A DNA stretch of 10,181 nucleotides from Sulfurospirillum arcachonense (GCA_015662785.1 DQTM01000221.1:1-10181); one strand, 5' to 3'; positions 1 through 6,388 are shown, numbered from the stretch's first letter. A program made the numbers and translations. The notes: generated by a model from the letters alone, not told the origin.

Positions 1-64
1 ACCAATAAGGTGGCTTAAAATTTTTACTAAACACCCCTTAAGCACAAGCATAGGTAATCTTTAG
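1..64. other. Unassigned left edge with short open frames on both strands
   Basis: Two short frames touch the window edge. On the plus strand, frame 2 is open from base 2 to a TAG at 62-64 and would give a 20-residue C-terminal tail. On the minus strand, an ATG at 51-49 opens a frame that runs off the edge (17 codons visible) with no good ribosome binding site before it. At most one can be real, and neither peptide is one I recognise. The stretch just downstream (about 70-92) has the look of an insertion-sequence terminus, but that is only an impression. Neighbouring sequence is needed to assign it. Confidence 0.2.
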
Positions 65-154
65 AAATCTCTATTGCATAATTTGGGTTTAAAAAATAAA
101 AATAACTTTTTTTCAAAGCCTACACCATAGACTTTAAAGAGTAATAATGTAACG

Positions 155-167
155 ACTTGTAACAAGT
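155..167. promoter_or_regulatory. Perfect palindrome upstream of glpD, candidate operator
   Basis: ACTTGT-A-ACAAGT is a perfect inverted repeat with 6-base arms around a single central base. It lies 15 bases upstream of the -35 of the predicted glpD promoter. The core GT-A-AC recalls the GT...AC half-sites bound by GntR-superfamily repressors, although the spacing is shorter than the usual GTnTAnAC or GTnnnAC. The GntR/HutC regulator gene directly downstream of glpD makes it the obvious candidate ligand. The palindrome is seen directly; which protein binds it is inferred. Confidence 0.45.
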
Positions 168-182
168 TAGTTTTAATACTAC

Positions 183-210
183 TTGCATCTAAAAATTATA
201 ATGTTATAAT
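183..210 (+). promoter_or_regulatory. Predicted sigma70-type promoter of glpD
   Basis: TTGCAT (183-188) and TATAAT (205-210) are separated by 16 bases. A second TATAAT lies at 197-202, because the octamer TATAATGT is repeated in tandem at 197-204 and 205-212. Only the downstream copy has a well-spaced -35. Transcription would begin near 217, giving a leader of about 25 bases that contains the AAGGA ribosome binding site at 228-232. Confidence 0.55.
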
Positions 211-242
211 GTTCGAAAATTAATGAAAAGGACAAAAAAGTA

Positions 243-1802
243 ATGAATAGTAATAACTATGATATAATTATTATTGGTGGCGGTGCTACAGGAAGTGGTA
301 TTGCACTTGATGCAAGTTATAGAGGTTTTAAAACTTTACTTTTAGAAAAAAATGATTTTTCAGAAGGAACTAGTTCAAGAAGTACAAAATTAGTTCATGG
401 TGGTGTTAGATATCTTGAAGCCGCTGTTAAAAAACTAGATATAGATCAGTTTAATTTAGTAAAAGAAGGGCTAAAAGAGAGATCAAGACTTTTGAAAAAT
501 GCTCCACATCTCTGTTCTCGTCTTACGCTTGTTACCCCTATATATAAGTTATGGGAATTACCTTATATGTTTGCAGGTCTTACCATGTATGATTTAATTT
601 CTGGTAGAAGAGGATTAGGAAGAAGCTCTATAATTTCAAAAAAGAAAATGATAAATAATTTTCCAAGTATAAAGAAAAAAGGACTTGTAGGTGGTGTGAA
701 GTATTATGATGGCAGTTTTAACGATGCTAGATTAAATATTTCACTTTTGCAGTCTGCCAAAAAATTTAATGGTGATTGTAGAAATTATCATGAAGTAAAT
801 GGATTTTTATACACAGATAAAAAAATATCAGGACTAATAGTTAAAGACAGTATCAATGATAAAGAATTTGAAGTACATGCACCTATTATCATTAATGCAA
901 CAGGAGCTTTTTCAGATAAAGTGAGATTACTAGATGATAAAAAGGCAAAAAAACTACTTGATATGAGCTCTGGTATACATATTGTTTTAGATAAAAAATA
1001 TTTGCCTTCAAAAGAAGGCTTAATGATACCAAAAACTGAAGATGGTAGAGTTTTGTTTATACTTCCTTGGATGGGTAAGTGTTTAGTGGGTACAACAGAT
1101 GAGCCAACAAAACTAAGCGAACATCCTGAAGTTGCCCAAAAAGATATTGAGTATATATTAAAACATTTAGAGATATATTTTGATTTAAAAATAGACAAAA
1201 AAGAGATTCTTTCATCTTGGTCAGGTATAAGACCACTAGTGGCAGTTGAAAAAAATGCTTCAACTTCGAGTATAGTAAGAGAACACTTGATAATAAAATC
1301 TGACTCAGGTTTAGTTAGTATCATTGGTGGGAAATGGACAACTTATAGAAAAATGGCAGAAGAAGTTGTTGATTATGTTATCTCTGAATATGACTTAGAA
1401 AAGAAAAAATGTGGAACAAAAAAATTAAAATTAGTAGGAAGTGAAAACTTTACAAAAGATTTTAAAGTAGATTCTTTAGATGAAGAAACTTCAAAATATC
1501 TTATTCATATGTATGGTGATAAAGCAAATGAGGTGCCTAAATGTGTTTCAAAGATAGAAAAACTACATCCAAACTACGCTTATATAAATGCTGAAGTTAT
1601 CTATACCATTAGAGAAGAGTTTGTAAAAAAACCTATTGATTTTTTAGTTAGAAGGTCAAATATAGCTTTGATTGATATAGAAGTAGCCAAAGAGATGTTA
1701 GATACAGTTTTAAATATAATGCAAAACGAATTAAATTGGAATGATAAAAAAGTACAAGATGAGAGAAAAGCTACTCTTTTAATATTAAATAACTCTTTAT
1801 AA
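243..1802 (+). CDS. glpD: FAD-dependent glycerol-3-phosphate dehydrogenase
   Basis: This flavoenzyme oxidises sn-glycerol-3-phosphate to dihydroxyacetone phosphate and passes the electrons to the membrane quinone pool. The product is 519 residues, within the family's usual range of about 500-560. The N-terminal Rossmann dinucleotide-binding motif GGGATGSG is at residues 12-19 and binds FAD. LVHGGVRYLE (50-59) matches the conserved family block, and YYDGSFNDAR (154-163) is another signature. SWSGIRPL (325-332, Arg330) and GGKWTTYRK (362-370, Arg369) match the substrate-site segments of E. coli GlpD. The C-terminal domain (about 445-480, with REEF and VRRSNIALID) resembles the GlpD/mitochondrial GPD2 C-terminal region. 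There is no signal peptide or transmembrane helix, as expected for a peripheral membrane enzyme. AAGGA at 228-232 lies 10 bases before the ATG. No glpK or glpF is in view. The downstream GntR-family gene on the same strand is a likely controller. Confidence 0.93.
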   Translation: MNSNNYDIIIIGGGATGSGIALDASYRGFKTLLLEKNDFSEGTSSRSTKLVHGGVRYLEAAVKKLDIDQFNLVKEGLKERSRLLKNAPHLCSRLTLVTPIYKLWELPYMFAGLTMYDLISGRRGLGRSSIISKKKMINNFPSIKKKGLVGGVKYYDGSFNDARLNISLLQSAKKFNGDCRNYHEVNGFLYTDKKISGLIVKDSINDKEFEVHAPIIINATGAFSDKVRLLDDKKAKKLLDMSSGIHIVLDKKYLPSKEGLMIPKTEDGRVLFILPWMGKCLVGTTDEPTKLSEHPEVAQKDIEYILKHLEIYFDLKIDKKEILSSWSGIRPLVAVEKNASTSSIVREHLIIKSDSGLVSIIGGKWTTYRKMAEEVVDYVISEYDLEKKKCGTKKLKLVGSENFTKDFKVDSLDEETSKYLIHMYGDKANEVPKCVSKIEKLHPNYAYINAEVIYTIREEFVKKPIDFLVRRSNIALIDIEVAKEMLDTVLNIMQNELNWNDKKVQDERKATLLILNNSL

Positions 1803-1820
1803 TCAAAAGATAGCTAATAG

Positions 1821-1845
1821 TAGTTTTAAGGATTATTTAAAACTA
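1821..1845. repeat. Perfect 9-bp inverted repeat between glpD and the GntR gene
   Basis: TAGTTTTAA (1821-1829) pairs perfectly with TTAAAACTA (1837-1845) across a 7-base loop. It begins 18 bases after the glpD stop. The stem is almost all A/T and no T-run follows, so it would be a poor intrinsic terminator. It could be an operator for the regulator gene, or a hairpin at the 3' end of glpD mRNA. The left-arm 9-mer TAGTTTTAA also occurs at 168-176, immediately after the glpD palindrome. That would fit a shared regulatory word, but chance occurrence in AT-rich DNA is possible. Confidence 0.4.
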
Positions 1846-1849
1846 GATA

Positions 1850-1915
1850 ATGTACTATGACGAGATAGAAAAACAGTACTACTCTAATTTTGATTTGATG
1901 AGTAAAAGAGGATAA
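1850..1915 (+). CDS. Possible 21-residue ORF ending inside the regulator's ribosome binding site
   Basis: An ATG at 1850 opens 21 codons and ends in a TAA at 1913-1915, only three bases before the TTG start of the GntR-family gene. The peptide is rich in Tyr, Glu, Lys and Ser and has no recognisable domain. No Shine-Dalgarno sequence sits at a proper distance upstream; the nearest AAGGA is about 18 bases away in the inverted repeat. Because its last codons form the AGAGGA ribosome binding site of the next gene, translation through it would affect initiation there. It could be a leader peptide or pure chance, and chance is more likely. Confidence 0.15.
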   Translation: MYYDEIEKQYYSNFDLMSKRG

Positions 1916-1918
1916 ATT

Positions 1919-2644
1919 TTGTTTAATAAAAATGGCATACCTTTGTATGTTCAGCTTAAAAATATGCTTTTAAAAGATATAAGAGAAAACTATAAACCAA
2001 ACGATATTATTCCTGCTGAATTTGAATTAGAAAAAATTTATAATGTTAGTAGAATAACAGTTAGAAGATCCATAGAAGAACTTGTAAAAGAGGGAATACT
2101 CGTTAAAAAACAAGGAAAAGGAACTTTTGTAAAAGAGCAAAAAATTCTTTATGATGCAAACTCTATTGGGTCTTTAACGCAAAGATTAAAAAAACAAAAT
2201 CACCATTTATCAACTGCATCAATTGAGTTTGAGATTATAACTGGTGACCATATGGTCAAAGAGTTATTAAGCTGTGATACTCTTTTATGTATTAAAAGAT
2301 TTAGACTCTTAGATGATGTACCTTTTGCTTTAATGCTTAATTATTTTGACATAAATAGCGTTCCTACACTACAAAAAAAGTTTAAAGTAGAGTCTCTGTA
2401 TACCTTTTTAAAAAATGAATATGCTCTAGAATTTTTTAGTGCCGAAGAGACTGTTAGTGCAAAAGCAGCTTCGAAAGAGGAAGCAAAAAAACTTGACATT
2501 AAAGAAAAGCATCCACTTCTTTCACTTCACAGGCTTTCACGAGATAGAAATGACAAACCAATGGAATTTTCAGATATACTCATAAAAGCAGATATGTATA
2601 AACATAAGATTATGCTTTCACATGAAAAAGTATCAACTACCTAA
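1919..2644 (+). CDS. GntR-family transcriptional regulator, HutC/UTRA subfamily
   Basis: The 241-residue protein has the two-domain build of HutC-type GntR regulators. The winged helix-turn-helix occupies residues 7-71, with recognition region VSRITVRRSIEEL (43-55) and wing GILVKKQGKGTFV (59-71). The remainder (about 78-235) matches the UTRA effector-binding fold, with LCIKRFRLLDDVPFAL (123-138), HPLLSLHRLSRD (198-209) and KPMEFSDILIKADMYKHKI (213-231). Such proteins are usually repressors released by a sugar phosphate, amino sugar or similar small molecule; the effector cannot be read here. The start is TTG, chosen because AGAGGA (1907-1912) lies 6 bases upstream and the winged-helix domain begins immediately. 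It is 116 bases downstream of glpD on the same strand, so control of glpD is a reasonable inference. The stop overlaps the convergent tex stop. Confidence 0.88.
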   Translation: MFNKNGIPLYVQLKNMLLKDIRENYKPNDIIPAEFELEKIYNVSRITVRRSIEELVKEGILVKKQGKGTFVKEQKILYDANSIGSLTQRLKKQNHHLSTASIEFEIITGDHMVKELLSCDTLLCIKRFRLLDDVPFALMLNYFDINSVPTLQKKFKVESLYTFLKNEYALEFFSAEETVSAKAASKEEAKKLDIKEKHPLLSLHRLSRDRNDKPMEFSDILIKADMYKHKIMLSHEKVSTT

Positions 2645-4743
2645 TCTTTAAGTGATATAGATACTCTATTTTTCTCCAAATCTACACTTAAAATCCTAAG
2701 ATTTTTAAACTGCTGATTTATGCTCATAACGTCCATAAGATGAGAGATACGTTTGTGTGAATACTCTGAAATATGCAGTAAGGCATCATTTTTTAAACCT
2801 ATGTCAATAAAAGCTCCAAAGTCAGTTATATTTCTTACCACTCCGCTTACTATGTCTCCCTCTTTTAACTCTTCTATGCTCTTTATTTCTTCACAAAAAG
2901 AGACTTGTTCTAACTCTTCACGTATGTCAAACCCAGGTTTTTGAAGTTCTATGATTATATCTTTTAGACTTTCTACTCCACAATCAAAATCAAGTGAAAG
3001 TTCTTGAAGGATGCTAGAGTCTATATTGTTCAAATCAAACTTCTCTTTTATATGTTTTGCTACTTTATAGTTCTCGGGGTGAATTCCGCTGTTGTCTAAA
3101 AATGATTTACCATTTTTGATACGTAAAAAACCAACACTTTGCTCATATGCTTTGGCTCCCAAACCTTTTACTTGAAGAAGTTCTTTCTTACATGTAAAGC
3201 CTTTTATTTCATCTCTATAAGCTATGATACTTTTTGCTAACTTTTCACTAATACCTGAAACAAAAGAGAGTAATTTGTATGAGGCAGAGTTCAAATCTAC
3301 TCCTACACGATTTACTAAATTAAAAGTAACTGCACTAAGTTTTTTAGCTAAGTCACTTTGGTTTACATCGTGTTGGTACTGCCCAATACCTAGTGATTTT
3401 GGGTCAATCTTTACTAAAGTTGCCATAGGGTCACGAAGTCGTCCTGCAATAGAGATTGCACCACGAATGGTTACGTCTAAAAAGCCATACTCTTCGTTTC
3501 CTATTTTTGAAGCGGAGTAGACTGAAGCACCTATCTCGCTCACTACCGCATACTTTACAGCTAATGTGTTTTGGGCTATTAAATCAGATACAAAAGTAGC
3601 ACTCTCTTTAGAACCAGTTCCATTACCTATGGCAATAGTAGTTACTTTGTACTTTTTGATTAGGTTTAAGACTATCTGTGTTGCTTTTGAGGTATCGCTT
3701 AAAAGGTAAATAACATCAGAATCCAAGTATAGACCATTTTCATCTATAACGGCAAGTTTACAGCCTGTTCGAAACCCAGGATCAAGTCCAAGTATAACTT
3801 GACCAACTAAAGGTGGTGTTATCAAAAGCTCATTTAGATTTTTACCAAATAGGTTTATAGCCTCGTCACTCGCTTTTTGTTTTAAGGCTGAAAGTAGTTC
3901 TCTTTTTAAACTTGGAAGTAATAGTCTTTTTAGTCCATCTTTGTAAGCCTCAAAAACATACTTACTTGAAGAGTTGGCATGTTTTGGGATACGGTACTGT
4001 TTTATGCCACTTATGATGTACTCTTCGTCTGCTTCTACTTTGAGAGTTATCTGTTTTTCATTCACAGCTCTAAATATGGCTAAAAGACGATGTGATTTTA
4101 AGTACGTTACTTTTTGGTTTATCTTTGCCAAATCTTTATATAGTCCATTTTCTTCAAAAGTTTTTGTTTTTTTAGTTACAAGCTGACCATAATTTAGTAG
4201 GTTTTTTCTAAGTGCTTCTTTTGTTCGTATCTCTTGAGAATAACGCAAAGCTATAATGTCTTTTGCTCCACTTATAGCATCTTCTACACTCTTTACATGT
4301 AGACCTAAAAAACCTTTTGCTTTTTGTTTTATCTCATCTGTTGAGAATCGCATAGAAGAGATGAGATTGGCTAGTGGTTCAAGTCCATGTTTGACAGCTT
4401 CGTCTGCTCTTGTGCTTTTCGTACCTTTGTGTGGTTCATATATATCTTCTAAAGAGGTAAGAGTGGTGGCTTTGTCAAGTAACTCTTGAAGTTTTGAAGT
4501 TAAAACCTCTTTTTCTTTGAGTATATTTAAAATTTCTTCTTTTCTCTTAATGAGTTTTTGAGTATATTCATATACTTCTTGAAATTTTAACAATACTTCA
4601 TCACTTGCATTAGAAGTCATGTCTTTTCTGTACCTTGCTATAAAAGCAATGGTACAACCATCTTCAAGCATATTTATAATGTTTTTTATGCTTTTTTCAT
4701 CTAAATTTGTTTTTGCTTTTACTATATCTATAATATTGTTCAT
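2641..4743 (-). CDS. tex: Tex family RNA/DNA-binding protein with S1 domain
   Basis: This is a Tex/YhgF-family cytoplasmic nucleic-acid-binding protein, related to the core of eukaryotic Spt6 and implicated in transcription. It has 700 residues, at the short end for the family (E. coli YhgF is about 770). The N-terminal helical region (1-about 300) includes YEPHKGTKSTRADEA (102-116). The YqgF/RNase H-like domain starts at VILGLDPGFRTGCK (316-329) and includes GNGTGSKES (373-381). Conserved LGIGQYQHDV (451-460) and VGVDLNSAS (480-488) lead into helix-hairpin-helix motifs (about 490-545, e.g. LLQVKGLGAKAYEQ). The C-terminal S1 RNA-binding domain is at 628-698 (VVRNITDFGAFIDIGL...LLHISE). The chain stops right after S1, lacking the basic tail found in many homologues. 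AGG lies 5 bases before the ATG. The start is 22 bases after the glutathione peroxidase stop, so it is probably last in that operon. Its TAG overlaps the TAA of the convergent regulator. Confidence 0.95.
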   Translation of the reverse strand: MNNIIDIVKAKTNLDEKSIKNIINMLEDGCTIAFIARYRKDMTSNASDEVLLKFQEVYEYTQKLIKRKEEILNILKEKEVLTSKLQELLDKATTLTSLEDIYEPHKGTKSTRADEAVKHGLEPLANLISSMRFSTDEIKQKAKGFLGLHVKSVEDAISGAKDIIALRYSQEIRTKEALRKNLLNYGQLVTKKTKTFEENGLYKDLAKINQKVTYLKSHRLLAIFRAVNEKQITLKVEADEEYIISGIKQYRIPKHANSSSKYVFEAYKDGLKRLLLPSLKRELLSALKQKASDEAINLFGKNLNELLITPPLVGQVILGLDPGFRTGCKLAVIDENGLYLDSDVIYLLSDTSKATQIVLNLIKKYKVTTIAIGNGTGSKESATFVSDLIAQNTLAVKYAVVSEIGASVYSASKIGNEEYGFLDVTIRGAISIAGRLRDPMATLVKIDPKSLGIGQYQHDVNQSDLAKKLSAVTFNLVNRVGVDLNSASYKLLSFVSGISEKLAKSIIAYRDEIKGFTCKKELLQVKGLGAKAYEQSVGFLRIKNGKSFLDNSGIHPENYKVAKHIKEKFDLNNIDSSILQELSLDFDCGVESLKDIIIELQKPGFDIREELEQVSFCEEIKSIEELKEGDIVSGVVRNITDFGAFIDIGLKNDALLHISEYSHKRISHLMDVMSINQQFKNLRILSVDLEKNRVSISLKD

Positions 4744-4765
4744 TTTTACCTAATCTTTTATTAGC

Positions 4766-5308
4766 TCAAAGAAGAGCTTTAATATCTTCTTCTATATCAG
4801 CTGGTTTGGTAGCTGAACCATACCTATCTATGACTTTACCATCTTTGTTTATTAGAAATTTTGTAAAATTCCATTTTATACTTTCACTTCCAAATATGCC
4901 TGTAGCTTCTTTTTTTAAGTATCGATACAGTGGAGTTGTAGAATCTCCATTTACATCACTTTTTGCAAACATATCAAAACTAACACCATAAGTTAAAGAA
5001 CAAAAAGATTTGATTTCTTTGTTTGTCCCTGGTTCTTGATCTGAAAATTGATTTGATGGAAAACCTAAAATCATAAAATCTCTATTTTTATATTTAGTGT
5101 AGAGTGTTTCTAAACCTTCATATTGTGATGTGAAAGCACATTTACTAGCAACATTAACAATCAATAAAACTCTGTTTTTGTACTTAGACATTGATATCTC
5201 TTTCCCGTCTATATCTTTTACATTAAAATCATATATACTTGTAGGTAAGTCTTTTGCACTTAACAGTGTTAAAGAAAACAGTAATAATGCTAATAGTCTA
5301 TAAAACAT
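4766..5308 (-). CDS. Glutathione peroxidase-family peroxidase, predicted exported
   Basis: This is a cysteine-type GPx/BtuE-like peroxidase of 180 residues that would reduce hydrogen peroxide or organic hydroperoxides. The catalytic motif NVASKCAFT carries peroxidatic Cys57. FPSNQFSDQEPG gives Gln87 and WNF gives Trp146-Asn147, completing the Cys-Gln-Trp-Asn site. Cys103 (KSFCSLTYGVSF) is at the position of the resolving Cys of thioredoxin-dependent members. The middle Cys of the common FPCNQF motif is Ser85. The N-terminus looks like a Sec signal peptide: MFYR, a hydrophobic stretch at residues 5-16, then LSA-KD with likely cleavage after Ala18. There is no lipobox. Compared with cytoplasmic BtuE it has about 20 extra N-terminal residues, which supports export. 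A strong AAGGAG (5315-5320) sits 6 bases before the ATG. It lies 31 bases after the exonuclease and 22 before tex. A weak TATACT (5333-5338) could provide an internal promoter. Confidence 0.9.
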   Translation of the reverse strand: MFYRLLALLLFSLTLLSAKDLPTSIYDFNVKDIDGKEISMSKYKNRVLLIVNVASKCAFTSQYEGLETLYTKYKNRDFMILGFPSNQFSDQEPGTNKEIKSFCSLTYGVSFDMFAKSDVNGDSTTPLYRYLKKEATGIFGSESIKWNFTKFLINKDGKVIDRYGSATKPADIEEDIKALL

Positions 5309-5339
5309 GGCTTGCTCCTTAATTATTAAAATAGTATAC

Positions 5340-5858
5340 CTATTTTTTCATTGCTTTGAGTATTTCATAAGTTTTACTAACATCATAAGTAGCACTATGA
5401 TAAGAATTTTCATCAAAATCTATTTTGTAAAATCTGCAAGTTTCATCTAGTTTTGGATTTTTAACCTTGCCATTTTTATTCAGTGCTTTTACAATGTTAC
5501 GGTTCTCTTTCATAGTGCAAAAGTGGTTTTCAAAGTTGACTATTTTATATAGATGTCTAAGTTCAAAGCTTATATTGTGAGCCACTAAAGTCTTAACACC
5601 CTTGCAAAACTCCACAAAATCTAAATCCTCTTTAAAATAGACACTATGAGTTTTGTCTTTTCTATACTCCATTATCATCTCTGGGGTGAGTTTATGTACT
5701 TCATAAGAGTACTTATTGACAGGATAACGAGAAAGATAATAACGATGAAACATCTCTTTTACAATATACTCTCCATCTTCAATTTCTATCTTTGCAGCAG
5801 CTACTTCTATTACATCATGTTCGTTCGTACTATTTGTTTCAAAATCTAATATTATCAA
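5340..5858 (-). CDS. DEDDh-fold 3'-5' exonuclease, motif II Asp replaced by Glu
   Basis: The 172-residue protein has the RNase T / DNA polymerase III epsilon exonuclease fold. Motif I is ILDFETN with Asp5 and Glu7. Motif II is VAHNISFEL (92-100), where the canonical HNxxFD aspartate is Glu99. Motif III is YHSATYDV (153-160) with His154 and Asp159, which identifies the DEDDh class. Such enzymes trim DNA or RNA from the 3' end with two metal ions. Whether Glu99 still binds metal is unknown; activity may be altered. It is a stand-alone domain, and its substrate cannot be told from sequence. The start is TTG, set by AAGGA at 5865-5869 six bases upstream and by the immediate beginning of motif I. 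Its TTG overlaps the toxin's stop (TTGA), so it is translationally coupled to the toxin-antitoxin genes. The glutathione peroxidase gene follows after 31 bases. Confidence 0.85.
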   Translation of the reverse strand: MIILDFETNSTNEHDVIEVAAAKIEIEDGEYIVKEMFHRYYLSRYPVNKYSYEVHKLTPEMIMEYRKDKTHSVYFKEDLDFVEFCKGVKTLVAHNISFELRHLYKIVNFENHFCTMKENRNIVKALNKNGKVKNPKLDETCRFYKIDFDENSYHSATYDVSKTYEILKAMKK

Positions 5859-6142
5859 TATACTTCCTTACGGTGAGCAATTCTAACTATGTAGATAACC
5901 AATTTATTATCTATTTTTTCATATATAACTCTATAGTTACGGAGTCTAAGTCTAAAAAATCCTTGCCATTTACCTTTAAGTTTTTTAATTTTACTACTTT
6001 TTATCATCTCATTTTCGTATCCTATGGAATATGAGTTTATAAAAGTTTCTATAGAAGTTATAACAAAAACTTGGATTTGATTGTCTAGTTTTTTAAGTTC
6101 TTTTAATGCACTTGGATGAAGCTCCAAAACATAGTCTGTCAT
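5855..6142 (-). CDS. RelE/ParE-superfamily toxin
   Basis: This 95-residue basic protein is a type II toxin of the RelE/ParE fold. RelE-like members are ribosome-dependent mRNA interferases; ParE-like members poison gyrase. It opens with the usual helix HPSALKELKKLD (9-20). The C-terminal half KLKGKWQGFFRLRLRNYRVIYE (54-75) then KLVIYIVRIAHRKEVY (80-95) is the classic sheet. Lys56, Arg64, Arg66, Arg71, Arg87, His90 and Tyr95 fall where RelE enzymes keep catalytic basic residues and a terminal Tyr, so the RNase type is favoured. Its ATG overlaps the antitoxin's TGA (ATGA, 6139-6142), and its own stop overlaps the exonuclease start. The antitoxin-first order and tight overlap match standard type II pairs. 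The frame is intact. Confidence 0.9.
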   Translation of the reverse strand: MTDYVLELHPSALKELKKLDNQIQVFVITSIETFINSYSIGYENEMIKSSKIKKLKGKWQGFFRLRLRNYRVIYEKIDNKLVIYIVRIAHRKEVY

Positions 6143-6366
6143 AAACCTAACTCTTTTTTAACTTCTTCTAAACTAATCGTAGATACTTTTCCCTCATGTA
6201 TTTCTTGTGAGCGTTTAAGTGCTATTTGTAAATCCAAAGTATCAAAGTATTGGCTAAGTGCTTCTGCAACAATATGACTTTTTTTCTCACCCAATTCTTC
6301 AGAAAACGTTGCTAACTCTTGAACTATCTGTTCAGGAAGTGTAAATGTTGATTTTAAAGCTTGCAT
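6139..6366 (-). CDS. Ribbon-helix-helix antitoxin
   Basis: This 75-residue protein precedes and overlaps the toxin gene. Residues 5-40 fit a ribbon-helix-helix DNA-binding domain: strand KSTFTLP, helix A about 11-24 (EQIVQELATFSEEL), turn GEKK, helix B about 29-40 (KSHIVAEALSQYFD). Residues 42-75 form a charged, probably flexible tail (LDLQIALKRSQEIHEGK and SLEEVKKELGL) that would wrap and neutralise the toxin. Such proteins repress their own operon as dimers on short palindromes, and a perfect one lies in the promoter just upstream. A strong AAGGAG (6372-6377) sits 5 bases before the ATG. It resembles CopG/RelB-like antitoxins; I do not assign a named family. Confidence 0.87.
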   Translation of the reverse strand: MQALKSTFTLPEQIVQELATFSEELGEKKSHIVAEALSQYFDTLDLQIALKRSQEIHEGKVSTISLEEVKKELGL

Positions 6367-6388
6367 ATAAACTCCTTTTATATTCCTT

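Noticed and set aside
788..1324. 178-codon minus-strand ORF opposite glpD
   Set aside because: It lies wholly inside a complete, strongly conserved glpD on the other strand and its translation shows only Ser/Phe/Leu-rich antisense composition with no domain.
3224..3520. Plus-strand ORFs opposite tex (also at 2753-2944, 3974-4186 and 4256-4489)
   Set aside because: All are antisense shadows of an intact tex, with no conserved motif or ribosome binding site.
4763..4778. Small hairpin AGCTC-AAAGAA-GAGCT at the end of gpx
   Set aside because: The stem is only 5 bp and no T-run follows on either strand, so it is not a credible terminator; read-through into tex is expected.
5646..6034. Plus-strand ORFs opposite the exonuclease and toxin genes
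   Set aside because: Their products are aromatic, hydrophobic antisense translations, whereas the minus-strand genes have clear motifs, overlaps and ribosome binding sites.
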